Positions 1 through 10,556 of a DNA stretch of 64,000 bases are shown piece after piece. A program made the translations under genes and the position numbers. The stretch comes from Terfezia claveryi (taxonomy: Eukaryota; Ascomycota; Pezizomycetes; Pezizales; Pezizaceae), in contig WHUX01000035.1 in assembly GCA_015179025.1 (NCBI GenBank), forward strand, positions 1 to 64,000, given 5' to 3'. Numbering within the stretch: position 1 is the first letter of the stretch; each line of letters opens with the position of its first letter. The notes below the pieces were generated by a model. That model was not told the DNA's origin. It ran no database searches and saw nothing but the letters and a program-made list of their open reading frames with translations.

Positions 1-1113
1 TGCATCCTAACATAAATATAGATACTAAGTTAAGGTGCTGGCACTATGTAGACTTGTTAATTCATAATATCTATAGGTGGTGGGGTCACACTGAGAGGGG
101 GGGGGCAATTACATCCTTTTCAAGGTGGATTGGTGTATATGATGCCTTCACATGAGTTATCCAACTAGCTAGTGTGCGCATATTGTAGAGCATATTCAAG
201 AGTGTCAGGAAACAATTTACCCGGTCTGTAGAGGAAGTCTAGCCATCGTAGTATCTCGGGATATGTGTCATGGCCGGGGTAGTTGACATGGATCACTACA
301 CCATCACGGATCAGTACTAGGTCAAAAACTGTAGTGATCTGAGTCTAGATACGGCAGAGAGGACGAGATGCCTTGTCCTCTTCAGTCAAGATGTCTTGCG
401 TCTCGGAGTAGGTAGGGACCGAGGAGACAGAAATGGAAATGCTGTAGACGAATGAGGACGTTCAGGCAAACTGAGAACAAAGTGTCAAGAGACAGCGAGA
501 AGAGGGCGGTAATGACGTAGGGAACGGAGATCAGAGGGTGAAGGTCGAAGCAATACTGCTTGAGAAGTCGGCTTGGTTCGGCTCGGCATTTATGCTGGTT
601 GATTTGCGCTGGGCCTTGTCATTTTCTACCATAAAAGCTCCGTACTTCTTCCTCCATATTGGCGTATTTTTCCCTTTTCTTGTCTTATACTTGTCTTTCT
701 AATATGCGTGTTGCGTGCGCTGGGTATGTGTTGTGTTCCTTTTTACTTTTTATGTTTCGTTCTGCATGGGTTCCTAAGTGCAATGGGTTCAAGCTTGCAG
801 GCAAACCGTTTGCAATCAATCTTACAATGGGCGTCAGAAGAATTGATTAGGATTTACCAAACATTTATGCCTTTGCCAAATAGAATGATCTCGAGCATGA
901 ATACAAGATGCCCCCTCTCTGCATTGAACTCTCAAGTAACGCCTAGTGAAATTGAAACCGCGCAAATTAGATATCACGTGACTCGGATTGGGCCCACAAT
1001 AGCAATCTCTGCTCATATTCGCTTCTTCCATCCAATACTCCCTCCTCTATTGGCCCTCTCTGCCAGGGACAACTTTACCTCCCGCTCCACGCCTACCATT
1101 ACTCCCGCATTAG
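1..1113. other. Intergenic region, no supported gene
   Basis: Short open frames occur on both strands but none resembles a known protein or has a convincing exon structure. The right part lies downstream of LSM4 and is pyrimidine-rich on the plus strand because it approaches the RGG-coding 3' end of that gene. No RNA gene or repeat was recognised. Confidence 0.5.
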
Positions 1114-1734
1114 CTACGCCCCACCCCTTCCCCTTCCTCGCCCGCCCCTTCCACCACGATGGCTACCTCTGTCACCACCTCCACCACCTCGTCCACCCCG
1201 GTCTCCGCCTCCGCGCTGGTTCTGGTGCCCACCGCGTCCCCGGGATTGATATCCACCACTACCACCGCCTTGGTGTTGTTGCTGGGACTCTTTCACCAGG
1301 TCAATTATTTCGTCTGGGACTCGGAGGTATTTAATCTGGAGATGCAGGGTCAGTAGGGAACATGACGGTGCGGGAGGCACAGTAGATATGGGGAAGAGTG
1401 GGATGGCCCTACGTTGTTTCCTCTGACATAGCATTCTGGTAACCGGAAGAACTTGTCACCGTCCTACACCAATCTCATCAGTAAGGGATTCCATCCCCAA
1501 GATACACAGCAGTGTCTTGGCACTCATAGTGAACTCGTACTGGGCTTGTTTGGATAACCTCCTTTAGTGTCAAGTTCATCCAAGTATCGCAGTTCACCAA
1601 ATGGCCATTCAGTGTCTCTCCACTCTTGAGCTCCACGAGCATGGGGTGGCCTTGGGCCGTGTTGAGGAGTGATAACGGTAACTAGTTGCACAGTCTCCTA
1701 TTAGTCCTAGGCTCGTGTTCAGTAAACACACCAT
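1114..1734 (-). CDS. LSM4: U6 snRNA-associated Sm-like protein LSm4
   Basis: LSm4 is a subunit of the Lsm2-8 ring that binds the U6 snRNA 3' end and of the Lsm1-7 ring in mRNA decay. Four exons were inferred (1732-1734, 1541-1681, 1413-1463, 1114-1335), giving 138 residues in an unbroken frame. The Sm1 motif has the family pattern [20 protein letters not shown], followed by [12 protein letters not shown]; the Sm2 part is [21 protein letters not shown]. The C-terminal third is an arginine-glycine (RGG) tail, usual for LSm4. Exon 1 consists of the ATG alone, followed at once by a gtgtgt donor; this is the only way seen to give the expected M-L-P-L start. It is divergent from RBX1, 257 bp away. 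Family assignment is certain; the first exon is inference. Confidence 0.93.
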
Positions 1735-1907
1735 CGAGAGGGAGTTGGCACGGCATGTACCATGGTTGTTTATGTTTATTCGGCTTGGAGGAGTTGGGCT
1801 AGTTAAGGTCAGGGTTGTCATCAAATCCGCTTATCTTATGTAATACAACACAACTCTTATCAGCTAACCTTATTATGATTTAACTCGGGTTGAAGGCACA
1901 GCCGTAG

Positions 1908-1939
1908 CACAAAGCTGTGCCAACCAGACTACACAAAGC
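1908..1939. repeat. Micro-insertion with 8-bp direct repeats (copy 1)
   Basis: A 16-bp insert, tgtgccaaccagacta (1916-1931), is bounded on both sides by a perfect CACAAAGC. It is in the reverse orientation of the family motif TAGTCTGGTTGGCACA. It sits in the LSM4/RBX1 divergent promoter. Confidence 0.8.
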
Positions 1940-1991
1940 CACCTCTTTGCCCCAAAAGTCGATAAACCCCTGCATCAGAGAAAGATTCAAA

Positions 1992-2696
1992 ATGGCAGAT
2001 GTAGATATGACAGACGCACCGGCAGCATCATCAGTAGCAAAAGGGAAGGCTGCGGCCAGGGCGGGCAAGCCGAGCGATCCGGCAACGGAGGGAAAGAAGC
2101 GGTTTGAGGTGAAGAAGGTATGATATGTCTGTCCTGTAATCGACTGTGGATCCACAGCTGTTCAACTCATTAGAAGCTCCGGGAGAGAAGGGCAAGTTTT
2201 GTTATGGAGAGCTAACTGCTACGTGGGGGGTAAGTGGAACGCTGTTGCCCTCTGGTCTTGGGATATTGTCGTTGGTTAGTATATCTTCTTACTTCCTGCA
2301 TTACTTTGGATATCAATTGTTTTGTGCCCCTCATAGGGCTTATGCCTAGTTGGAAGTGATGCTAACATTCTCAATAGAAAACTGCGCCATATGCCGGAAC
2401 CATATCATGGATTTATGCATTGAATGTCAAGCAAACCAAGCCAGTGCCGTCTCCGAGGAATGTACCGTTGCTTGGGGCCTCTGTAACGTAAGTCTCCCAC
2501 CTCCAGTTTGCCCCCTAATACTTGAATCACCCGAATCAACTTAATTCTGGGTTCAACTATGTAATTATGCAGACACAACTAATGGTGAATATTACAGCAT
2601 GCTTTCCACTTCCATTGCATATCACGTTGGTTGAAGACCCGCCAGGTCTGCCCTCTCGACAACAGGGATTGGGAGTTCCAGAAATACGGGAAATAG
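1992..2696 (+). CDS. RBX1: RING-box protein 1 (cullin-RING ligase RING subunit)
   Basis: RBX1 (yeast HRT1) is the RING-H2 subunit that recruits E2 to cullin ubiquitin ligases and promotes cullin neddylation. Four exons (1992-2117, 2235-2274, 2378-2487, 2598-2696) give 124 residues. After a variable Ala/Lys-rich N-terminus comes the cullin-binding strand [20 protein letters not shown], then the zinc-binding core with [38 protein letters not shown] and [17 protein letters not shown] residues, ending QKYGK. All expected zinc ligands (Cys/His) are visible. The length and near-invariant core match the family closely. The start ATG lies about 50 bp after a short repeat insertion at 1908-1939. Its pathway partner UBA3 lies 1.7 kb downstream on the other strand. 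Confidence 0.96.
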
Positions 2697-3099
2697 ATGA
2701 ATTGAAGACAATACTCAAACCCCATATCTACGCAATCCTCCTACACAATCCTCCAACATATACCTTCATCTCTGCATGCTTTGATCAAGCCTCTTTTCTG
2801 CTGGCATAAGCCTCGTGTTTTGTGGGCCATGGGCCTGGCTATGACCTACTTATGTTCCTTGTCATGACAATCCTGGGTTTTCGCGAGCTTAAATGAATCT
2901 AACGAAAGGCGTTTTCTTGCTCTTAAATTCCTATCCCTGAAACTACTTATTTCCCGGTGCATCCTCCCTTCTCGGAAGAACCGTCCAATTAAGCGATCAG
3001 ATTCAATGATATTATCAGGCAGCCCAGAGCCTACACTGAAGCTCGAGCCTATACAGTATCATACTGACCTGCACCACTTCCTTCTTCTAACGCTTGGTC
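2697..3099. other. 3' intergenic region between convergent RBX1 and PHA2
   Basis: About 400 bp between two convergent stop codons. It should hold both 3' UTRs. I see no gene or repeat. Confidence 0.5.
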
Positions 3100-4230
3100 C
3101 TACTGTCCCCGCGGCGGTCCCACCAATCTCTTTTGCCTATCCCTGAAGCTTCCCCAAACCCTATACCCCCAACAATAATCCGCCATTGCCTTCACTGCCT
3201 TTTTCACACCATCCTCCTCCTTATTCCCCGCAAACTCCACAAAGAAGATATAATTCCACGGTGTGACCCTACTTGGCCTACTGGCGATACTAGTCAGATT
3301 CAGGCCATGGTCCTTGAACACTTTTAGACTATCACAGAGTGCCCCAGGCTTTGTATGATCAATCGTGAACCCTATGAGCGTCTTATCCTTCCTCTCCCCA
3401 CCATCATAATTCGACTCTTGGACCCCCTCCGTACTCAAGACCAAAAACCTAGTCGTATTATCCGGGGAATCCTCAATGTTCGGAGCCAAAATATCCAACC
3501 CATGAACCTCGCTCGCAACTCTACTTGCAATGGCCACCGCCCCGGGTTCCTTTTTGACTATCTCCGCGGCTTTACTCGTACTACTGACATCAACCCTCTC
3601 CACGCCCTTCAAGTGTTTTGTGAGGAACTTCTCACATTGGCCGAATGCCTGCGGATGGGAGTATATCTTTGTGACATTTGCCGGTGATAGCGGGGTAGGG
3701 CGGGGTAGGCCAAGGAGACAGTGGTGAACGTCGAGGTATGCTTCGCTTACGACCTGCACGTCGGAAAAGAGCCCGTCCCGATCACAGAAAAGGTCAAGGG
3801 TGAATACGACGGAACCGTTGGTGGAGTTTTCGAAGGGAACAACGCCGTAGGTTGTGCTGCGGGTTTGGACAGCGCTGAAAATGTCTTATGGGCGTGTGGT
3901 CAGCGGAGGTAAGATAAGCTGGTGGGTGGTACCTGATGCTCGCCCCCTCCAGGTACCCCACCATGCATGGAAGGATTGTTGAAAGAAAGGTATAAGAAAT
4001 GTAAATAAATACCTGCAATGGTGACCTGCGGATGAAACTCAAACGCCTCGGGATCAAAGCAATCCAATGCTGCCTATCAGTTGTAAAATGCCATCATCAG
4101 CGCAAAGCCCCAATACAGCCCTACCACTAAATTATACACATTGGAGCTTGGAAAACCTCAAAGGCAAATTTACTTGATGAGAATATGAGCTTCTCGGGCC
4201 TAGATAGGCGACTATCTGTTTCTGAGCCAT
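3100..4230 (-). CDS. PHA2: Prephenate dehydratase
   Basis: Converts prephenate to phenylpyruvate in phenylalanine biosynthesis. Three exons (4174-4230, 4013-4073, 3100-3884) join in frame to 300 residues. The N-terminus MAQKQIVAYLGPRSSYSHQ is the start of the prephenate-binding domain (G-P-x-G/R-S-Y-S). Further on are SAVQTRSTTYGVVPFENSTN and the NGSVV segment, which form the active-site core, then the dehydratase TRF motif (DNTTRFLVL). The ACT regulatory domain follows (KTLIGFTIDHTKPGALCDSL, then LNLTSIASRPSR with the ESRP-like motif), ending in WNYIFFVEFAG. A phenylalanine-responsive ACT domain is expected from the family. The final residues RDRQKRLVGPPRGQ are a normal variable tail. Nothing appears broken. 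Confidence 0.95.
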
Positions 4231-4437
4231 TGTTGACTTAGGGAGTGAGGGTAAAAGGCAACCACCCTCCGTTAGGTTCACAAACTTAAGTCTCAAACAT
4301 TGAAAGTTAGCGACACAATGAAACTAGCCTATTTTGGCAGCCTTGCTTGTAGATCGAACGGCTATAAATGTGCTAGCGATATAATACACTCAAACAAATA
4401 TCCCCCGTGAAAACCGTGAAACTCCTTTGAAACCCCC

Positions 4438-6158
4438 TCAATCAAACACTACATTCAAACGGAGACTGAACGGCAAACCAGGATCCGTGATGCCAACCTG
4501 CAGATAATACCAGTGAGTATATAACGAAATACATAACTATTAAGGAATCTTACTTCTTCGCCACTGATAATCAGCTCCCTCAGTTTCTTGTCCAAATTCG
4601 GTCTCGTTTGCTCCTGTAGCTGTGGTGGTCCCTGATAGTAAAGCTTCTTCCTCTGGGTACTCAATGTCGGTCGTTTGATTTGTCTACCCATGGAACATTA
4701 GCCGTTCAATGTCCCATCTTTAGATTATCAACCCAGGCACTTACACATCCGGCTTCTCCTTCAGCCTATCGATGAACTCCTGCAATGTCCAATCCCCCTT
4801 CGCCTCAAATGTCGTCGCCTGGTTTCCACACACCGGGCAATCCGGCTTCCTCTCGTGCTCAAATGTATAGGTATACACCCCATCATTCCCGGTATACATC
4901 ATATAATTATTCAGATACGGGTTTGCGTTTGTAGCAATCTTGAAGGCCTCGTTACAGCATGACGCGGCGATGATGGCGTTTGTAGAGGCGATGGCTGGGA
5001 TAATATTTTTGACCACGCCTTGAGTCATGGAGTAGGTTACTCCAGTGATATTGAATTCTGTCGCTCGTTCAAGAGCTTGTTCGTAGAGCCATTGAATATG
5101 TTCTGGGTTGTCTGTGTCCATTTTCTTGTCTTTTCTACCTTTAGCCATAGGTTCCAGAATATGTGAGGAGGTGGAGGTTCCTACCTCCCATAACTCGCGG
5201 CCACTCCAAGATACTCGCCCACTCAATACAATGAGCAGGCTGTCGTGGAATTGAAGCCAACGTACACAAAGGCACAGCAGTCGGGGGAGTTAGCATATCT
5301 AGTGAGCACTCATAACAGCTAGATATTGTTGGCAAAATCACTCTCGACTGTCCCTTAAATCCTATAACAACCCCATCACGATATATCAGAAATCTCCTCT
5401 TTTCCACAGCTTACTGTGTCACATACCTTCCGTCCCCCATCAATCAACGGCTTCAAACTCTCTGGGTTATTCATATCCACCATATCTACCAGAATAGCAT
5501 TAATCCACCTCCTTGCCTCCACCGAATCCAACCCACAAATTACCATATTGAACTGCATATAGTAATCCTCCCCCTTATCCTGAATAGCTCCATAATATGG
5601 TGTAATCTTGACCCCCTTGACCCGCTTCATGACGAACGCAGCTGCGACTTCAGCTTTGGGCTTTCCGATGTCTTCTTGCCGAAAGAGGAATTGCCGGTTG
5701 AGGTTCGAGACGTCGATGGTATCTGTATTTGTGAAGTTAGCTCTGGATTCATATAAGTGAGGTAGGTGGATAGCTAGCTACCCATATCAATAACATGAAT
5801 ATCCTTGAACCCCGAGAGGGCCAAATTCTTCAGGATCTCGCACCCCAGACCTCCAGCTCCGCTACCGAGCATTAGTTCAGGTCCTGCTGAACGCCGTATA
5901 AAAAGCGCTCTTACATGACTCTGCAGGTGATGTTAATAGATTTCATAGCACAATATCCCCAATATTAGACTCACAATATCTTCCATCTCCCCAGTATTTC
6001 TTCCACATTCCCCGATGTGAAACTCTCATCACAAAATGGTCCATTCCTCTGCAAGATCTTATCCAGATGCTGCCTAGAGCTCGTCAGATACCACCCGGTG
6101 CTTTATATTTCGTTAAACCTTCCACATACCACCGGGAATTTTCGTCTGTGATCGTCAT
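4438..6158 (-). CDS. UBA3: NEDD8-activating enzyme E1 catalytic subunit
   Basis: UBA3 pairs with ULA1/APPBP1 to adenylate NEDD8/Rub1 and pass it to UBC12. The first exon, from ATG at 6158, reads [10 protein letters not shown] and splices (intron gtatgt...ctag) to [13 protein letters not shown]. The adenylation domain shows [37 protein letters not shown] and [12 protein letters not shown]. The catalytic-cysteine segment reads [20 protein letters not shown], with Cys in PLCT. The conserved [20 protein letters not shown] and [17 protein letters not shown] follow. The last exon restores the ubiquitin-fold end [12 protein letters not shown]. At least seven exons are needed. The boundary just before GAGGLG is uncertain: the simple splice choices leave a few odd residues. 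PHA2 lies between it and RBX1. Confidence 0.93.
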
Positions 6159-6401
6159 GATTGTATTTCTAGCTTTTGCTGAGTTGTACGTATGGATTAA
6201 GGTACAGCAACTTTGTTTAACCCAAACTAATGCGGCTGCTAGCCTTGGCGCCCTTACTTCGTCATTGTACATTTGCATCAAATAAACATACAGTAAATCT
6301 TTGTGTATGGTATTAGACATTATGTACTTATAAACTATAAATTTACACGCGTGCTATATTAATATCAATTCCATACCTACCTTAGATTTCCTACTTATGA
6401 A

Positions 6402-7744
6402 TCATCTTGGCATATTTAATTGTATAGGACTCGTAGTTGGCGGGGCCGTCCGTGCTTCCGGAATATACGCTCCCGGTGTATACGCCCTATAGCCACCTCG
6501 TGCGCCGGGAGTGGTATAACCGTTAGCCGTATGCCCCGCAAACCTACCACCGCCGCGATCCTCCGCATGATCATGACTGATCACCCCCCTCTCGTCCCCC
6601 CAACGGCCCTACCCTCCTGGCTTGTATAAGTATCCCGAGGAGCTGATGCAGGAGGTACTGGAGCTACGCCACGATCGATATCCTTTTCTCGATGAATATC
6701 CTGATTGTAGAAGCTTGAGTCGTAACTAGCTCTCTTTCCCCTGTATGACTCGAAACTTCCACGACCCTTCTTGTGACGGCGGCCCAGAAGACCAGCCATC
6801 ATGCTGTCCCTCTTTCCATGAGGTTTCTCTCCTGTCGCTCTCTTGAGATGTCTTTCCTGTCTGTATCGGTAGGCCCATACCGCCAACAGAGTTACGAGAG
6901 ACAAGAATATCAAAAATAGAGACGTCCAAGTAAATGCGAATGCCTAGATGAGTCAATATCACTTCATTAAAAAAGAAAAGATGGAACATACAAACCTTTA
7001 CACCAACTCTCGCAAACCTCCCAGCACCTCTAAATGCATTCTGCGCTTGAACATAGACCGCGCTATTCCAGATGCGTTAACCAGCTCGGCCACCAATGCT
7101 AACTCAGGAAAGACTTACGTCATGATACATGCGAGGAAAGCGCAACTCAGCAACGCGACTCCCGTCATAATTGCTGCTACCAACGTAGCAAGCGTTGAGA
7201 CAATAGCCAAAAAATTGAGAAGTAATGCCAGCAAAACGAAGAAGATAGTGATAATATAAAATGCATAGGTAAATCTGCTCAGGTAGTAATATTTATTGGG
7301 ATGGCGCAAGAAGGGCTGGGGTACTCCAGTGCTCGTCCCGAAGAATTGTTGTGGCAGCATTGGACTTGCAGCCTTTCGTCCTCGACATGCAAAGTTGACT
7401 CCACCCCGTTGGTCGCAGGCCTAATCTAGGAATGAGAATAGTCCGCGGACATGGGTTGGTGGGGCATACATTGTTCATAGTAAAGTGTGTCAAGGGCGGG
7501 GCACCAGGAATATTTGACGTATCCGCCTTTAAGAAAAAGACTCGGTTCAGAGGATTATGATCTGTCACTCCGCCGAGCAGACAGAAGAATAACATTATTA
7601 CTGCGCCGGATAGGAACAATAATGGTAGTAGCGCCAACGGCGACGATTCTAGATATTAAATTGATAGCTGTTAGCTTTGCTATAGCTCGGAAAAAGAACT
7701 TTTTGTAGGCACTTACTGAGTACATGCCTCCTTACCCCGAACAT
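6402..7744 (-). CDS. SUR7/PalI-family four-span membrane protein, C-terminal frame break
   Basis: Predicted plasma-membrane protein of the SUR7/PalI family (eisosome or pH-sensing relatives). Exon 1 (ATG at 7744) encodes MFGVRRHVL and joins the first membrane segment (LALLPLLFLSGAVIML). An extracytoplasmic loop with cysteines follows, then two adjacent membrane segments (YAFYIITIFFVLLALLLNF and ATLVAAIMTGVALLSCAFLA), and a fourth (TWTSLFLIFLSLVTLLAVWAY). The tail is basic, then Pro/Tyr/Gly-rich. The frame running through the tail stops at 6581 (GGTRGG*). A second frame, overlapping it by one base shift in a run of G, continues to 6402 with the same composition (ending SPIQLNMPR). The coordinates given include this second segment. 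The true end is 6581 or 6402. Family call from topology and tail; the exact orthologue is not decided. Confidence 0.75.
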
Positions 7745-8156
7745 GTTGGAATATGGGCATATAGAAGTTGTATGCTAATCAAATTGCGGATTGAGATAAA
7801 TGTTTAATCTGGACCTTGTGCAGGGGATTTAATGTAGAGATACTTGTTCGAGGTGAGAGAACCTGGGTGACAAGAAGTGTTAAGAGCAAGGCCTCACATT
7901 ATATTGCGGCCACTATTCATCGATATGACATACGAGTCTTTTCAAGGGATGGCAGTCTCGACCCTACTTTGCGCCACCGAACGTCATAATCACATAGCAT
8001 TCACTGTGGGGAATTTGAGGCGGTCATCGGACCAGAAAAGGCTTATACTGCGCAGCCGTGTATACACAAAAGGGTCCTAGGTTAAGCAGTTAGACTCGGC
8101 TTCACTCTTCGAAACGGTCTCTGGACTCACCAACTTTAAGAAAAGAGGCGTCGTCT
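7745..8156. other. Intergenic, upstream of the SUR7-family gene
   Basis: 412 bp between the SUR7-family start and the PSF1 stop. It should contain the promoter of the former and the 3' UTR of the latter. No repeat or small gene was recognised. Confidence 0.5.
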
Positions 8157-8940
8157 CTAGCTGAGTTTTTGGAGGAACCCTTGCGCAATCAACCTCTCCA
8201 CATCACCCTGTCTCACAAAAAACTGGCTGTTTTTAGTAAGATTAATAGCCCTGTGAGCAGTTCCAGATCAGTCTTATTCCTAGTAGCTTGGGGACCGAGA
8301 AGCACATACCCATACTCTGTCTGAATCTCCCCTGCATCCTTCAATACCCTAACATCAATGAACAGATCTCGCGGTGGGTCCAAACTGCCTGTCAGATCTA
8401 TATCCGTCCATTGCCCTTTATACGCCGCCAATAAATCATTATACTGCCTTGCATACTCCTCTTCTTCTGGACTTAGGCTGCTAACACTCCCGCCCTCCGC
8501 CGCGCCCAGTGCCCCCGCTTCGCCCTCCTGTCCTTCTCCTTTGGTTGCCTGCACTTGCTCCAAAATATCACTTCCACTCCAGCACATTTCTTCAATTTTC
8601 TCTACCCGTACTCGGTGATAGGCGAGTAGACAGCGCTTATTTCTCCGGATGCATATATGATTTGCAAGAAGCAGAGTGGCGAGTGCGGGGTCTTGGGTGG
8701 GGTCAAAGTTGGGGTAGGGCTCGAGGGTCTCTGTCACGTCGCGATCGAGGTCACGGACTTCACGCGTGATTGCTCGAATGAGCTCCGACTGGTACGGTGG
8801 GAGGTGAGAGAGGGTTTGTGTTCGTTTGGCGTGCTGGACCTGTTGGTGTTTGAGAGTAAGTATCGACAAATTTGCAATCGTTTATTAACCTCTCTGAAGG
8901 ACGGGTACTATACCAGCTTCAAGCCTAAATCACCGTACAT
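8157..8940 (-). CDS. PSF1: GINS complex subunit Psf1
   Basis: Psf1 is a subunit of GINS, part of the CMG replicative helicase. Three exons (8914-8940, 8310-8839, 8157-8250) give 216 residues. The N-terminus is MYGDLGLKL joined to VQHAKRTQTLSHLPPYQSEL. The helical domain contains IRRNKRCLLAYHRVRVEKIE. A linker rich in Gly, Ala and Glu follows, then YNDLLAAYKGQWTDIDLTGS and PPRDLFIDVRVLKDAGEIQT. The last exon encodes the small beta domain LTKNSQFFVRQGDVERLIAQ. All of these match fungal Psf1, and the length is typical. Reading straight through the second intron would give a false end, LKTASFL. It is divergent from VPS20, 406 bp away. Confidence 0.96.
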
Positions 8941-9346
8941 ACTGGCTAGTGATGGCGGATGGAGTGTGTAGCGAGGGTGTGACGAGTCAACAATTGGAGG
9001 AGTCTTTGTAGAGCTGGGATTCTGTATCTGAACTTATTCTCATGCCCCCCATTCCGGAGGTAACTCAGAATGCCGTGATCAGGAATTAATGGACTCAGAA
9101 ATCAAATTCAAATATTGATTTGAAATCAAGATACAAGACTGATAAAAAGCGTCATCAAAAACATGAAGGAAAAGTTATACTTGCTGTATGCTCATATATG
9201 AGCTTGGATATGCATACAGATTTAATTTGCAAACAATGTAAACATACAGGCTGGATCATAACTACAGTACATCAACACCCACCCCCCCCTTATCACACTT
9301 CCGTAAATCCACAACTTCCCCCATATCTCCTTTCTCCCATAGCAAG

Positions 9347-10173
9347 ATGGGGAATAATAACAGCAAGCGCATCACCTCCCATGATCGGTAAAATCCCCAT
9401 CTAGCTGTTTTGAACCTGTCACTAACGTTGTGTGCTCACTTCCGGCTTCCAGCGCTATCCTCGATATGAAGCTCCAGCGCGACAAAATCAAACAATACCG
9501 CAAGCGGATCCAAGCCGTACTCAACCGCGAACATGAAATTGCCATAGAGTGTCTGCACAGGGGCGATAAATCCCGCGCGAAACTTGCCCTGCGGAGAAGG
9601 AAGTACCAAGAGCAGTTGTTAGAGAAGGCGGATAACCAACTAGAGACGTTGGAGGAGCTGGTAAGATCGAGACCATGGGATATGCGAGGATATCGCTGAT
9701 CCCTTTGTTTATTTCATAGGTGTCGACAGTTGAGTTCTCTTTGATGCAGAAGGATGTGCTTTATGGGCTACAGCAAGGGAATGAGGCATTAAAAGAGATT
9801 CATAAGGAGATGTCATTGGAAGCAGTGGAGAAACTGATGGATGAAACTGCGGAGGGGATTGCATATCAAAAAGTCTATTTTCGCGACTGCATTACTTTAT
9901 GTCAATAACTAACCCCTCAGTATCTAGGAAATCGACGCTCTCTTAGGCAGCCGATTAACAAATGACGACGAGGATGAAGTAGAGGACGAGCTGGCAGTCT
10001 TGGAAGCCGAACAACTCCCTGTTGCACCTACGGAAGAGCCAGCCACAAATGTAGAGACTCTAGAGGAGGCAAAGGCCAGAAGGACTAAGGAGAGAATAAT
10101 AGCCAGGAGAAAGGCACTGGAGGAGGCAAGGCGTGCTGAAGGACAGCATGAACGGCAAATGATACCAGCGTAA
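9347..10173 (+). CDS. VPS20: ESCRT-III subunit Vps20 (CHMP6)
   Basis: Vps20 nucleates ESCRT-III on endosomes for multivesicular-body sorting. Four exons (9347-9387, 9453-9660, 9720-9872, 9928-10173) give 215 residues. The start MGNNNSKRIT is an N-myristoylation signal (Gly2, Ser6), as in Vps20/CHMP6. The Snf7 core follows: basic helix 1 with AILDMKLQRDKIKQYRKRI, then the KLALRRRKYQEQLLEKADNQ helix, and a FSLMQKDVLYGLQQGN segment. The last exon is acidic (DDEDEVEDELAVLEAEQLPV) and then strongly charged, consistent with a MIM-type Vps4-binding tail. The intron 3 acceptor was chosen to keep QKEIDALL, which matches the family. It is convergent with the carrier gene. Confidence 0.95.
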
Positions 10174-10556
10174 TAGAACTTTCTTACGGGGCAATGCACC
10201 AACACAACGGATGTACGATATAAGTGAGGGTTTGGAGTATCGGCGTATTCAGGCTATCCTCGGCTATTGTTATATTTTGGATGCATTTATGGCGGCCTGC
10301 GTTTGAGCAATATTATATTACCAATTGTTTTAAACAAGAGCTTGAATACGACAGTCGCAATACAAGTTGAAGTGCTGAAACTTCGCGCACAACAAAAACG
10401 AAAAGATGATAGCTCTTGTACAAGAAACCACATCTTCCTAACCAATGATTTGACGACCAAAAATCAGAAAATACTGTGAAGGAATTAATATGAGGGGTTA
10501 TGGCCAAGATATTCAGCGAAACAATGCATGATGATAATGGAGTTGTCGCAAAGAAA
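10174..10556. other. 3' intergenic region between VPS20 and the carrier gene
   Basis: 383 bp between convergent stop codons, AT-rich, with no recognisable gene. Some 3' UTR sequence is expected from both sides. Confidence 0.5.

Noticed and set aside
708..1334. Plus-strand open frame of 208 codons
   Set aside because: It overlaps the LSM4 RGG exon in antisense and is Pro/His-rich because of that; the rest has no similarity that I recognise.
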